From positions 62,001-126,000 of the forward strand of contig NZ_JBDWLT010000010.1 of the NCBI RefSeq assembly GCF_039973015.1: a stretch of 64,000 nucleotides of DNA, written 5' to 3'. Positions 32,309-41,643 of the stretch are shown here, in pieces. Both the position numbers and the translations under genes were made by a program. The stretch comes from Parvibaculum sp039973015. Lineage in GTDB: Bacteria; Pseudomonadota; Alphaproteobacteria; Parvibaculales; Parvibaculaceae. Below the pieces are notes generated by a model that was not told the origin of the DNA, did no database searches, and was given only the letters and a program-made list of their open reading frames with translations. Position 1 is the first letter of the stretch. Each line of letters starts with the position of its first letter.

Positions 32309-32706
32309 TGCGGAATCTCCCGCCCACATCGGCGGAACCAGTCTGCAAGCTCAGCCTCTTCCATCTCACCTGCGGCAAGCCGGATAAAGGTTTCGTATTT
32401 CTCCGTTGCGCTCGCCTCGATACTGTATCCGTTCAGACGGAGAAAGGTGAGGGCCGCGACATAGGCCGTACGCTTGTTTCCGTCCACAAAAGGATGATTG
32501 GTCGCAATGCCGTAGGCATAGGCCGCCGCGAGATCGAAGAGGTCCGGCTCTTCATAGGCGAATTTATTGAGAGGCCTGCTCAGCGCGGAATCGAGAAGCC
32601 CCTCATCGCGTATACCCTCGCCGCCGCCATGCTCCGCCAGTTGGCGTGAATGGAAAGCGAGAACGGCATTGCGAAGCAGCCAGAGAGGTTCAGGGCGATC
32701 GGCCAT
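32305..32706 (-). CDS. Doc family (death-on-curing, Fic fold) toxin
   Basis: 133 residues from the ATG at 32706, 7 bases after the antitoxin stop with GGGG just upstream. The Doc/Fic core is intact: HPFVDGNKRTAYVAALTFL (catalytic His71, phosphate-binding loop 75-79), with GGGEGIRDEGLLDSALSRP before it. Doc kinases phosphorylate elongation factor Tu and stop translation. Encoded immediately downstream of an AbrB/MazE-type antitoxin rather than Phd. Confidence 0.92.
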   Translation of the reverse strand: MADRPEPLWLLRNAVLAFHSRQLAEHGGGEGIRDEGLLDSALSRPLNKFAYEEPDLFDLAAAYAYGIATNHPFVDGNKRTAYVAALTFLRLNGYSIEASATEKYETFIRLAAGEMEEAELADWFRRCGREIPQ

Positions 32707-32713
32707 GCCCCGT

Positions 32714-32938
32714 TTACTTCGCAAGCGCCTTCAATACGTCCCGGTCTTCACGCATGATGGCTTCGGCGGCTTCAAGCTGCTCCGCCATTGCCGGATCGTA
32801 AGGCGTCAGCATGTAGCCATCCGGCGTCTCGATGAGAAAGAGATTATCGCCCTTGGATGCATGCAAACGCTCAAGCACCGCCTTGGGCAGGGCGACGCCA
32901 ACGGAATTGCCGATCTGCGTAAGCTTGAGCGAAATCAT
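32714..32938 (-). CDS. AbrB/MazE family antitoxin
   Basis: 74 residues from the ATG at 32938 (GGAG 9 bases upstream). The N-terminal swapped-hairpin DNA-binding motif reads LKLTQIGNSVGVALPKAVLERL, followed by GDNLFLIETPDGYML, a hallmark of AbrB/SpoVT antitoxins. The acidic helical tail (AMAEQLEAAEAIMREDR) is likely to wrap the Doc toxin. It leads the operon; a 26-base palindrome lies 35 bases upstream. Confidence 0.92.
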   Translation of the reverse strand: MISLKLTQIGNSVGVALPKAVLERLHASKGDNLFLIETPDGYMLTPYDPAMAEQLEAAEAIMREDRDVLKALAK

Positions 32939-32972
32939 GACCAAGGTCTCCGACCGTCAAAGAGGGCGAAAG

Positions 32973-32998
32973 AACGTTATAACGAACGTATTAACGTT
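32973..32998. promoter_or_regulatory. 26-bp interrupted palindrome, toxin-antitoxin operator
   Basis: AACGTTA-NN-ACG-NN-CGT-NN-TAACGTT is fully symmetrical at all 20 specified positions. It lies just upstream of the antitoxin gene in an AT-rich patch, where the promoter should be. This is the expected autoregulatory site of an AbrB-type antitoxin/toxin complex. Confidence 0.7.
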
Positions 32999-33019
32999 TC
33001 AAGCCCCTCGACTAACCCC

Positions 33020-33778
33020 TTACGCAGCCTCGAATTTCCGAAAATCCTCGATCAGGCCCTGAGCGGAAAGGGCGATCAGCTTCTCGCCGTCTTTCGGGTC
33101 CGCGAGCGAGGGGTCGGAACCGATGCGCCCGTCCGGGAAGGCGGCGCGGTAGCTTTCCGCGTCCGTGTAGCGGCCCCAGGGCGCGACCTTCGGCGACATC
33201 TCGACATGTTTGATGGCGCCGGGATTGAGGAACCAGGTGACGGCAACCTCTGAGGGCGTCGCATGGGCGCCATGCGCCGAGCCGTAGCGCTCCTTGCAGA
33301 AATCCATGACGGGTTTGAAATCCCACCAGTTCACGCGCTTGCACTTTACGGGCCCGCGATTGCTTGCGTCTCCCGCCAGCGAGCGGTCGGCATAGATTTC
33401 CGAAAACGCCGCCTCGATGGTCGCGACATTGCCGCCATGCCCGTTGAAGAAATAGATGCGCTCAAAACCGTGCCGCGCGAGCGAGCCGACCCAGTCATGA
33501 ATGGCGGCGATCATGGTCGAGGGGCGAAGCGTCATCGTGCCGGGAAAGCCGAGATGATGCTGCGCGATGCCGACATTGAAGGTGGGGCCGACAAGGAAGC
33601 CCGCTTCCTCGCCCGCACGTTGCGCGATGGCTTCCGGGCAGATCGCGTCCGTGCCGATGAGCCCGTTCGGCCCGTGCTGCTCCGTCGAGCCGATGGGAAT
33701 GACGATCCCTTTCGACTTTGTGAGATAGGCCTCGACCTCCGGCCAGCTCGAATGATGCAGCAGCATGAGTGGGATCAT
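33020..33778 (-). CDS. creatininase family protein
   Basis: 252 residues from the ATG at 33778. The open frame continues upstream, but that extension translates a palindromic repeat and is rejected. Zn/Mn amidohydrolase fold: PIGSTEQHGPNGLIGTDAI, HHLGFPGTMTL, NGHGGNVATIEAAF and a C-terminal acid ligand region (HATPSEVAVTW). Members hydrolyse creatinine, formamidopyrimidine-type amides or mycofactocin precursor peptides; the substrate here is unknown. No clear ribosome-binding site is visible. Confidence 0.88.
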   Translation of the reverse strand: MIPLMLLHHSSWPEVEAYLTKSKGIVIPIGSTEQHGPNGLIGTDAICPEAIAQRAGEEAGFLVGPTFNVGIAQHHLGFPGTMTLRPSTMIAAIHDWVGSLARHGFERIYFFNGHGGNVATIEAAFSEIYADRSLAGDASNRGPVKCKRVNWWDFKPVMDFCKERYGSAHGAHATPSEVAVTWFLNPGAIKHVEMSPKVAPWGRYTDAESYRAAFPDGRIGSDPSLADPKDGEKLIALSAQGLIEDFRKFEAA

Positions 33779-33814
33779 AGAGGAGGTGCGGGAGAATGTG
33801 GAATCGGGGGCCTT

Positions 33815-33880
33815 CCACCCTCCCCCTGTGGGAGGGTCAAAATTTGCGAGCGCAGCGAAGAAAATTTTGGGGAGGGGTAG
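33815..33880 (+). repeat. palindromic intergenic repeat, copy A
   Basis: Outer hairpin CCACCCTCCCCCTGTGGGAGGGTC, then an inner hairpin with AAAATTT/AAATTTT arms, closed by GGGGAGGGG. It faces copy B in inverted orientation 38 bases away. Confidence 0.75.
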
Positions 33881-33918
33881 GAAACAAAGAACGCGCGCCA
33901 CATGCCGGGAACGGAGTC

Positions 33919-33970
33919 CCCCTCCCCAAACGGCTTGCAACCGTTTGACCCTCCCACAGGGGGAGGGTGG
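33919..33970 (-). repeat. palindromic intergenic repeat, copy B (inverted)
   Basis: Same element on the minus strand: identical outer hairpin (CCACCCTCCC...GGGAGGGTC) and closing GGGGAGGGG. The inner hairpin is AAACGG/CCGTTT, a different sequence that still pairs. Confidence 0.75.
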
Positions 33971-34076
33971 AAGAAAGTATTGCTTCTCCCTGCAAAGCCC
34001 TTCGCACATTCGACGGCTTCACCGGGAGCAGCGCCTCCCGCAGCATCTCTCCAGCACAGAACCGCAGGAGCACCCC

Positions 34077-34376
34077 ATGACCGTCTATGCGCTGGCGCAG
34101 TTCACCATCCATGACCGGGCGCGATATGAGGCCTATGCGGCCCGCTTCGCCGAAACGATGAAGGGGCGGAAGGGACGCCTGCTCGCCGCTCAGGAGAACC
34201 CGGAAATCGTGGAAGGAAACTGGACAGGCACGAAAGTTGTGCTGATCGAGTTCCCCGACGAGACGAGTTTCCGCGACTGGTCGGAAAGTGCGGACTATCG
34301 CGCGATCTCCGCCGACCGCGAGGCGGCGACGGAGGGATCGGTGCTGCTGGTGAAGGGGATTGGGTCCCGGGAATAA
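34077..34376 (+). CDS. DUF1330 domain-containing protein
   Basis: 99 residues from the ATG at 34077, with CAGGAG 5 bases upstream. Dimeric alpha-beta barrel (ferredoxin-like) fold of the DUF1330 family: VYALAQFTIHDRARYEAYAARF, LLAAQENPEIVEGNW and VVLIEFPDETSFRDWSESADYRAIS. Function unknown. The stop codon sits in the loop of a CCCGGG-AATAAAT-CCCGGG repeat (34366-34384). Confidence 0.9.
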   Translation: MTVYALAQFTIHDRARYEAYAARFAETMKGRKGRLLAAQENPEIVEGNWTGTKVVLIEFPDETSFRDWSESADYRAISADREAATEGSVLLVKGIGSRE

Positions 34377-34432
34377 ATCCCGGGATGACACTTCTATTTT
34401 GATTTTCCGCCTCAGACAGTATCAACCACCCC

Positions 34433-34884
34433 ATGCAGATCCATCGCGCTGAAGACGACGACTGGCCGGAGATCGCGGAGATATTTCTCGCCGCGCGCAG
34501 GACCATGACTTATCTGAACGCCGGCCTGCCGGCGATGCGGAGACAAGGGCCTTCATCCGCCGCATGGTGAAGCGCAGCGAGGTCTGGACGGCACTGCACA
34601 CCGACGGCAAGACCATCGGCTTTGCGGCGCTTGCCCGGGAAGCGGACGGCAACTGGCTCCATCATCTCTATGTCGATCCCGCTTCGCATAACGCAGGGGC
34701 AGGCTCTCTCCTCCTCGCAATAACGAAGAAGGAGATGCCGCAGGGCTTTTCCCTCTGGACGTTTCAGGCCAATCTCGGCGCCCGGCGCTTCTATGAGCGC
34801 CACGGGCTGACCGAGACGCGCCGCACCAGAGGCACGAACAATGAGGAAGGTCTGCCCGACATATTATATGAGTGGCGCCCGTAA
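34433..34884 (+). pseudogene. GNAT acetyltransferase with a frameshift
   Basis: Two frames together make one GNAT protein. The first (34433-34531) encodes MQIHRAEDDDWPEIAEIFLA and ends its homology near TYLNAGLP. The second carries on from about 34531 with GDAETRAFIRRMVKRSEV, then HHLYVDPASHNAGAGSLLL (the acetyl-CoA loop) and ANLGARRFYERHGL, ending at 34884. The first frame stops at about 34570. A one-base shift in 34515-34535 explains this. It is a recent pseudogene or a sequencing error; programmed frameshifting seems less likely, since no slippery run is visible. Confidence 0.75.
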
Positions 34885-34919
34885 ACGGGGCGCGAAGAAG
34901 TAGAAGCGGGGAAACGGCG

Positions 34920-36188
34920 TTGAGCGAGAAAAAGAGCAAGAAACTCGAAACCGAGAACAAGGGCCCGCTGAAAGGCGTGCGCATCGTCGACCTCACCGCC
35001 GTCGTCTTCGGCGCCTATGCGACGCAAATATTGGGCGACATGGGCGCGGACGTGATCAAGATCGAGGCCCCCTCGCCCACCGGCGGTGGCGGATCGGGCG
35101 GCGACATCATGCGCTGGCCGGGCCACCTGCCCGAAGGCGCGGCGGCGGACCTCGGCCCCATCTTTCTCACCATCAACCGCAACAAGCGCTCGGTGCTGCT
35201 CGACCTCGGAGCCAAGGAAGGCCGCGAGGCGCTGCTGAAGATCATCGCCACCGCCGATGTGCTGACATCGAACATTCGCTATGCGGCGATGAAGAAGCTC
35301 GGCCTCTCCTATGAAGATGTGAAGGCGGCAAAGCCCGACATCATTTTCGTCCATGCGGCGGGCTATGGCTCGGACGGGCCCTATGCGGGCCTGCCCGCCT
35401 ATGACGATCTCATTCAGGCGGGCTCGGGCGCGGCGGACCTTCTCGGCCGCATGGATGGCGACCCGAAGCCGCGCTACATCCCCACCATCATGGCCGACAA
35501 GGTGTCCGGTCTTTTCATGGTGCAGGCGGTGACGGCGGCGCTTTTCCACAAGGAGCGGACCGGCGAGGGACAGTTCGTCGAGGTGCCGATGCTGGAGGCC
35601 GTGACCTCCTTCGTGCTCGCCGAACATTTCTACGACCATGTCTACGATCCGCCGACCGGCCAGTGGACCTATGGCCGCATCACCAATCCCGACCGCCGCC
35701 CCTATCGAACGAAGGACGGGCATATCGGCCTGCTGCCTTATTCCGACAAGCAGTGGGAACAGTTCTTCGAGCTGGCGGGCCGTCTCGACGACTACATCAA
35801 CGATCCGCGCTTCAACAACTACAAGGCGCGCACCGTCAATATCCGCGACCTCTATGCGATGATCGAGGAGACGACGGAGACGAAGACGACGGATGAATGG
35901 CTGGCGCTGCTGAAACCGCTTTCCATTCCCGCCGTGAAGATGAACCGGCTGGACGATCTGCAGGACGATCCGCATCTGAAGGCCGTCGACTTCTTCGCGC
36001 GCTACGACCACCCGCATGCCGGGCCTTACTTCGCGCTGAAGCCGCCGGTACGCTTTTTCGAGAGCCCGTCCAGCATTCGCCGCCACCCGCCGCGTCTCGG
36101 CGAGCAGACGGAAGAAGTGCTCCGTGAAGCGGGGCTCGGCGACGACGAGATCGCCGCGCTGACGGGTGACAAGGTTGTGAAGGCGTAA
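34920..36188 (+). CDS. CaiB/BaiF (class III) CoA-transferase
   Basis: About 422 residues from a TTG at 34920 (GGGGAAA upstream); a GTG at 34872 is an alternative. Family III CoA-transferase with interlocked-dimer fold: GVRIVDLTAVVFGAYATQILGDMGADVIKIE, then FLTINRNKRSVLLDLGAKEGR, and IIFVHAAGYGSDGPYAGLPAYDD. They move CoA between organic acids, for instance in carnitine, formate/oxalate or steroid metabolism. Substrate unknown. It follows the broken GNAT gene and is flanked on the right by palindromic repeats. Confidence 0.9.
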   Translation: MSEKKSKKLETENKGPLKGVRIVDLTAVVFGAYATQILGDMGADVIKIEAPSPTGGGGSGGDIMRWPGHLPEGAAADLGPIFLTINRNKRSVLLDLGAKEGREALLKIIATADVLTSNIRYAAMKKLGLSYEDVKAAKPDIIFVHAAGYGSDGPYAGLPAYDDLIQAGSGAADLLGRMDGDPKPRYIPTIMADKVSGLFMVQAVTAALFHKERTGEGQFVEVPMLEAVTSFVLAEHFYDHVYDPPTGQWTYGRITNPDRRPYRTKDGHIGLLPYSDKQWEQFFELAGRLDDYINDPRFNNYKARTVNIRDLYAMIEETTETKTTDEWLALLKPLSIPAVKMNRLDDLQDDPHLKAVDFFARYDHPHAGPYFALKPPVRFFESPSSIRRHPPRLGEQTEEVLREAGLGDDEIAALTGDKVVKA

Positions 36189-36200
36189 CGAAACTTCTTC

Positions 36201-36286
36201 CCACCCTCCCCCTGTGGGAGGGTCAAACGGCCCATTTGCAGCTTGTCTGCAAATACAGACACAAGAGGGCCGTTTGGGGAGGGGTA
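36201..36286 (+). repeat. palindromic intergenic repeat, copy C
   Basis: Outer hairpin CCACCCTCCCCCTGTGGGAGGGTC; a longer inner hairpin with AAACGGCCC/GGGCCGTTT arms and a nested ATTTGCAG/CTGCAAAT stem; closing GGGGAGGGG. Immediately after the CoA-transferase stop. Confidence 0.75.
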
Positions 36287-36334
36287 AGGGAGCTTGCCAC
36301 AAGTTCGGGTTGTCTTTTTATATTTCGCTGCATC

Positions 36335-36387
36335 CCCTCCCCGAAATTCGCTGTGCGAATTTCGACCCTCCCTCAAGGGGAGGGTGG
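36335..36387 (-). repeat. palindromic intergenic repeat, copy D (inverted)
   Basis: Minus-strand copy: outer hairpin CCACCCTCCCCTTGAGGGAGGGTC, inner hairpin GAAATTCGC/GCGAATTTC, closing GGGGAGGGG. It forms an inverted pair with copy C, as A does with B. Confidence 0.75.
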
Positions 36388-36419
36388 AAGAGAGATAGAA
36401 CAGGCGAGGAGGAGGCGGC

Positions 36420-36896
36420 ATGCCGCTCAGCTATCGCGAGTTCAATGCCTTTTGCGGCTCACTGCCGGCGACGACCTACGTCGTGCAATGGGGTGGCGCG
36501 CATGTCTGGAAGGTCGGCGGCAAGGTCTTCGCGATTGGCGGCTGGGAGCGCGGGCATCACCCCGGCATTACTTTCAAGGTGTCGGAGATCGGCTGGGAAA
36601 TGCTGCGGGACGCCGAAGGCTGCCGCCCGGCGCCCTATCTCGCCTCACGCGGCATGAAATGGATACAGAGCTACGACAAGGGCCTCGGCAAGCGGGAGCT
36701 GAAGCAATATCTGAAAGCCTCGCATGCAATCGTCGCGGCGGGACTGAGCAAGAAGAAGCGGGCGGAGCTGGGGCTCGCCCTTGAAGAGAGCGCGACGCCG
36801 AAGCGCGCGGCGAATGCGAGAGGAAAGACGGACCGCACTCAGGCGAGCCAGCTCTCGGGCACAAGGCCGCCGAATTCCGCGCGGCAGAAATCATAG
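36420..36896 (+). CDS. MmcQ/YjbR family protein
   Basis: 158 residues; the CyaY-like double-wing fold family. Seen: SYREFNAFCGSLPATTYVVQWGGAHVWKVGGKVFAIGG, ITFKVSEIGWEMLRDAEGCRPAPYLASRGMKW and the SHAIVAAGLSKKKRAELGL helix. Function is unproven; DNA binding has been proposed. The last 58 bases overlap the end of the convergent sulfotransferase gene, and the C-terminal 30 residues are low complexity and basic. Confidence 0.87.
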   Translation: MPLSYREFNAFCGSLPATTYVVQWGGAHVWKVGGKVFAIGGWERGHHPGITFKVSEIGWEMLRDAEGCRPAPYLASRGMKWIQSYDKGLGKRELKQYLKASHAIVAAGLSKKKRAELGLALEESATPKRAANARGKTDRTQASQLSGTRPPNSARQKS

Positions 36897-37678
36897 ACGG
36901 GCGCGAGCTTCTTTCGTGCCAGGGCGAGCCGTTCCGCATCGAGCCGCGTTTCATGCGGCGAGACATTGACCGGAGAACCGTAGTCGCCCGGCTTGAAAGG
37001 AATGCCGAGAAAATCGCAAAGGCGCGCAAGCTCCGCATCGCAGAAGAAGGTTTCGTAGAAGCCGGTGAAAATGTCTTCCGGCGCGAAGACGCGTCGTACA
37101 GTCGCAAGCGTGCGGTGATACGAGCTGCGCTCGACATATTGCGGGTTGTTCAGCGCCGCCTCGAATTGCGCAATGGCCGGGACGGTGAGCATGTCCAGCC
37201 GCTCCGCCATGCGCAGATGCGAATAGAGACGGTCGACCGGATCGCGCATCAGGAAGATGAGTTTTGTGCGCGGAAACTGCGCCGCGATGGCGCGGAACCC
37301 CGCTTCGGGCAGAAGCGAATAGGCAGGCGTGATCTCGCCGAAGACGCGGCACCGTCCGGGCACGGCTTTTTCGAAATAGGCGCGATAGGCGCTTTCGTCC
37401 CCGATCATCCGCACACGGGCTTCAAGTATCTCGACGCGCTTTCGCGCCGACCGGCTCTTGCCGTCGCGGGCACGGAATTTTTCATAGCGCTCGCGGAAGC
37501 GCCGGTCGAAATCGCTGCAAAGGTCCGGGCGGTAGCGCGCATCGAAATGATGCAGTTCCTTGACCGGCGGCACGAAAACGTCGCGGCGCTTTACGAAATA
37601 ATCATGAAGCCAGGACGTGCCGGCCTTTTGCGCGCCGATGCCGAGCATGAATGTCTTGCCGTCGAGAGGGCGGGGCAT
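36839..37678 (-). CDS. sulfotransferase family protein
   Basis: 279 residues from the ATG at 37678 (AGGGAG 4 bases upstream); the much longer open frame upstream is antisense to acsA. PAPS-dependent sulfotransferase: the 5'-phosphosulfate loop GAQKAGTSWLHDYF (15-28), the 3'-phosphate site FLMRDPVDRLYSHLRM, and the EITPAYSLLPEAGF segment typical of bacterial glycan or heparan-type enzymes. It probably modifies a surface glycan or lipid. Convergent with the YjbR gene and divergent from acsA. Confidence 0.9.
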   Translation of the reverse strand: MPRPLDGKTFMLGIGAQKAGTSWLHDYFVKRRDVFVPPVKELHHFDARYRPDLCSDFDRRFRERYEKFRARDGKSRSARKRVEILEARVRMIGDESAYRAYFEKAVPGRCRVFGEITPAYSLLPEAGFRAIAAQFPRTKLIFLMRDPVDRLYSHLRMAERLDMLTVPAIAQFEAALNNPQYVERSSYHRTLATVRRVFAPEDIFTGFYETFFCDAELARLCDFLGIPFKPGDYGSPVNVSPHETRLDAERLALARKKLAPVYDFCRAEFGGLVPESWLA

Positions 37679-37879
37679 GGAACTCCCTGAAGTCGCGAAA
37701 GCGGCCGGAGCCGGAGAGGAGCGAATTCTGCACAATGCGCGCGTCCGCTCAAGACATAGAGCCAAGACATGGGACCAGCATAGCGGCCTTGCCGCCCCTC
37801 GGCCCGCCCGACATAATGCCGAAAACGACAATAAACGCGTCCGCCCCTCAAGACAGAGTGCCGACCAGGGAGAATATTC

Positions 37880-39823
<1,944 letters not shown>

Positions 39824-39849
39824 ATTTCACGCATTGTACCGCGCCGAAA

Positions 39850-39880
39850 CAAAGGGCTGCTCGCAAGGGCGGCCCTTTTT
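39850..39880 (+). terminator. intrinsic terminator after acsA
   Basis: AAAGGGCTGC, loop, GGCGGCCCTTTTT, 27 bases past the acsA stop; one G-T pair in the stem. Confidence 0.8.
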
Positions 39881-39955
39881 CAATCGGGAACCCTCACCCG
39901 TTCCCGCTCGTTCTATCCCTTGAGACGTTTGAGTATGCGGACAAGGAGAACAACA

Positions 39956-40027
39956 ATGCGCGGCATCCTGCTCTGGGCCATCGGTATTCCGATTCCCGTC
40001 ATTATCCTGATCTATCTGCTGTTCTGA
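39956..40027 (+). CDS. 23-residue hydrophobic membrane peptide
   Basis: MRGILLWAIGIPIPVIILIY followed by LLF: one membrane span with a positive N-terminus. AAGGAG lies 7 bases before the ATG, an excellent ribosome-binding site, and the ORF sits alone between the acsA terminator and the convergent nuclease gene. Very short peptides with this GIPIP pattern look familiar from other proteobacteria, but I cannot name the family. Too short for most gene finders. Confidence 0.6.
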   Translation: MRGILLWAIGIPIPVIILIYLLF

Positions 40028-40031
40028 TGCG

Positions 40032-40463
40032 TCATCCCTCGCCGCACCATCCGGTGCGGCGGCCGCCTGCATAGGCCCGCGCATAGCCGCCCGCGACCAT
40101 CGCGGCGGCAACATCCTGCGATTGCGAGGTTCGCACACGGGCAAGAACGCGCCCGCCGAACTTGTCGCTCTCGATATCGGCGAGCATCACCGGCCCGTCG
40201 CCGACAAGCTGCGCCAGCGCATCCCGCGCCGCCTGCGCGCGCTCCTTTTCCGACAGGCATTTCCCCCTGAGCTCCGGCGCATCGATCCCGGCAAGGCGGA
40301 CATGCGTCTCGACGGTCTGGCCCAGCCAGATCCGCGCCCGCGCAACCAGCGTGTCGCCATCGACGACGCGCACGACCTCCGCCTCGACAGGGCCGGAAAG
40401 CCGCTCCGCCGCATGGGCGGGGAGACACAGAAATATCGCGAGAATGGCGCAAACCGTCCGCAT
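40032..40463 (-). CDS. thermonuclease (SNase-like) family protein, exported
   Basis: 143 residues with a signal peptide (VCAILAIFLCLPAHAAE). Staphylococcal-nuclease fold: VVRVVDGDTLVARARIW with the Ca-binding Asp, VRLAGIDAPELRGKCLSE with the catalytic Arg and Glu-like positions, and FGGRVLARVRTSQSQDVAAAMVAGGYARAYAG. It probably cleaves nucleic acids in the periplasm or outside the cell. Convergent with the 23-residue ORF, with only 4 bases between stops. Confidence 0.88.
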   Translation of the reverse strand: MRTVCAILAIFLCLPAHAAERLSGPVEAEVVRVVDGDTLVARARIWLGQTVETHVRLAGIDAPELRGKCLSEKERAQAARDALAQLVGDGPVMLADIESDKFGGRVLARVRTSQSQDVAAAMVAGGYARAYAGGRRTGWCGEG

Positions 40464-40543
40464 GACCGGTCCGAAATGGAGGAATTTATTCCTTTATAAG
40501 TAAGGTTTTATTCCTCTCCCGGCATATGCGCAAGCCCAAAGCA

Positions 40544-41278
40544 TCACCGGCAGATGCCCCATTGCGCCATTTCGAAGTGAAAATGATTGGCGTGGAGGGC
40601 GTTGTAGTCCGGCCCAAGCACGGTGGAGAAAAGCCCGCAGGCGCCCTCATGCACCTCCGCGAGAAAGCGGGCTTCCGGCGTGTCCTTGCCCCAGTCCTTC
40701 AGCACGGAAATGCGCCGCCCGTCGCCAAGATCGAAGCCTGCAATGTCGATCGCATCGCCGCGCGCATGGCCGCTGCGGCGGGCATTCTTTTCGTGGTTCA
40801 CATTCCGGCAGGCATAGGTGCCGTAATGGCGGACGCGCGTGACCTCTGAACCGAGATGGTCCTCCGCCGCCTTCGCCACGACATGACGCTCCCACATGAG
40901 AAGCGCGGCGGTGGCGGGACAAGTGAGCTTGATGCCGCCGCCATAGGAGATGCGCGACTGCTCGAGCAGCAATCCCTCATCCATGCCGCAGCCTTCCGAG
41001 GGCGAGGAGATGCTGTCGCGCTTCGCCTTCGCGCCCGAGGCTTTCACCACGGAAACGCAGATATCGTATTCACCGGCGAGGCCTTTCAGCTTCAGGCTTG
41101 TGACGATATTCGGCTTGTCCTCGATGCGCGGCGGCACAAAGGGGTTATAGGCATCGGGAAACCAGATGACGGCAAACCAGATGGCAAGACCGAGGCCGCC
41201 GAAAAAGAGGAGAAAACGGAAGACGACACCGGCGACAATGAGTACCCGGCGCAGACGCAGCGAAAACCGATCCTTCAA
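40544..41278 (-). CDS. extensin-like (Extensin_N) membrane-anchored protein
   Basis: 244 residues with an N-terminal membrane anchor (about 13-38). The rest fits the bacterial extensin-like C-terminal family: GGGIKLTCPATAALLMWERHVV, GTYACRNVNHEKNARRSGHARGDAIDIAGF and LHANHFHFEMAQWGICR. The SGHARGDAIDI and HFHFE patterns carry His and Asp residues like D,D-peptidases of the M15/VanY type, so a peptidoglycan role is plausible. Activity is not established. Confidence 0.85.
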   Translation of the reverse strand: MKDRFSLRLRRVLIVAGVVFRFLLFFGGLGLAIWFAVIWFPDAYNPFVPPRIEDKPNIVTSLKLKGLAGEYDICVSVVKASGAKAKRDSISSPSEGCGMDEGLLLEQSRISYGGGIKLTCPATAALLMWERHVVAKAAEDHLGSEVTRVRHYGTYACRNVNHEKNARRSGHARGDAIDIAGFDLGDGRRISVLKDWGKDTPEARFLAEVHEGACGLFSTVLGPDYNALHANHFHFEMAQWGICR

Positions 41279-41320
41279 AGGTCGTCCTTTATTCGAGCCC
41301 CTGCCCCTTCGCGAAGACGA

Positions 41321-41575
41321 TCAGAAGTCGCTGATGATGCCCTTCACTTCCCAGTCGCCATAGCGCGTGGGCTCGGCGCCGCCACGCCCATTGATCTCGC
41401 GCGGGCGGGCGGGCCCGGCATCGGCAAGACGGCGGCGCTCCTCGGCTTCCGCGAGAGCGCGCCGGGCGGCAGGCGAAAGCGGCTTTTCCGGCGCGGTTTC
41501 GGCGCTTTCATCGTTTTTCCGTTCATCGTTCACGCGAGAACCGCCTTTCTTGAACCGGCCATACTCAGGATACAT
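41321..41575 (-). CDS. DUF1674 / SDHAF4-like protein
   Basis: Up to 84 residues from the ATG at 41575; a GTG at 41533, with AAAGG upstream, is a credible alternative giving about 70 residues. The C-terminus RGGAEPTRYGDWEVKGIISDF is the diagnostic DUF1674 motif, shared with the mitochondrial succinate dehydrogenase assembly factor SDHAF4, which binds flavinylated SdhA. The preceding part is a charged, helical, Ala/Glu/Arg-rich stretch. Divergent from htpX. Confidence 0.88.
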   Translation of the reverse strand: MYPEYGRFKKGGSRVNDERKNDESAETAPEKPLSPAARRALAEAEERRRLADAGPARPREINGRGGAEPTRYGDWEVKGIISDF

Positions 41576-41643
41576 ATAAAGCGACGCCCCCCGCGCTTCC
41601 ACCCCGGAAGGCGGCGAGAACGGAAGAGGTAGAGACCAAAGCG

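Noticed and set aside
33779..34009. N-terminal extension of the creatininase frame
   Set aside because: The extra 77 codons translate the inverted palindromic repeats A and B; the family start is the ATG at 33778.
34365..34385. CCCGGG-AATAAAT-CCCGGG as a terminator for the DUF1330 gene
   Set aside because: The stop codon lies in its loop and no T-run follows directly, so it fits a scattered intergenic repeat better than a terminator.
34791..36302. 503-residue leftward open frame
   Set aside because: Antisense to the CoA-transferase; no recognisable domain, and its N-terminus reads through a palindromic repeat.
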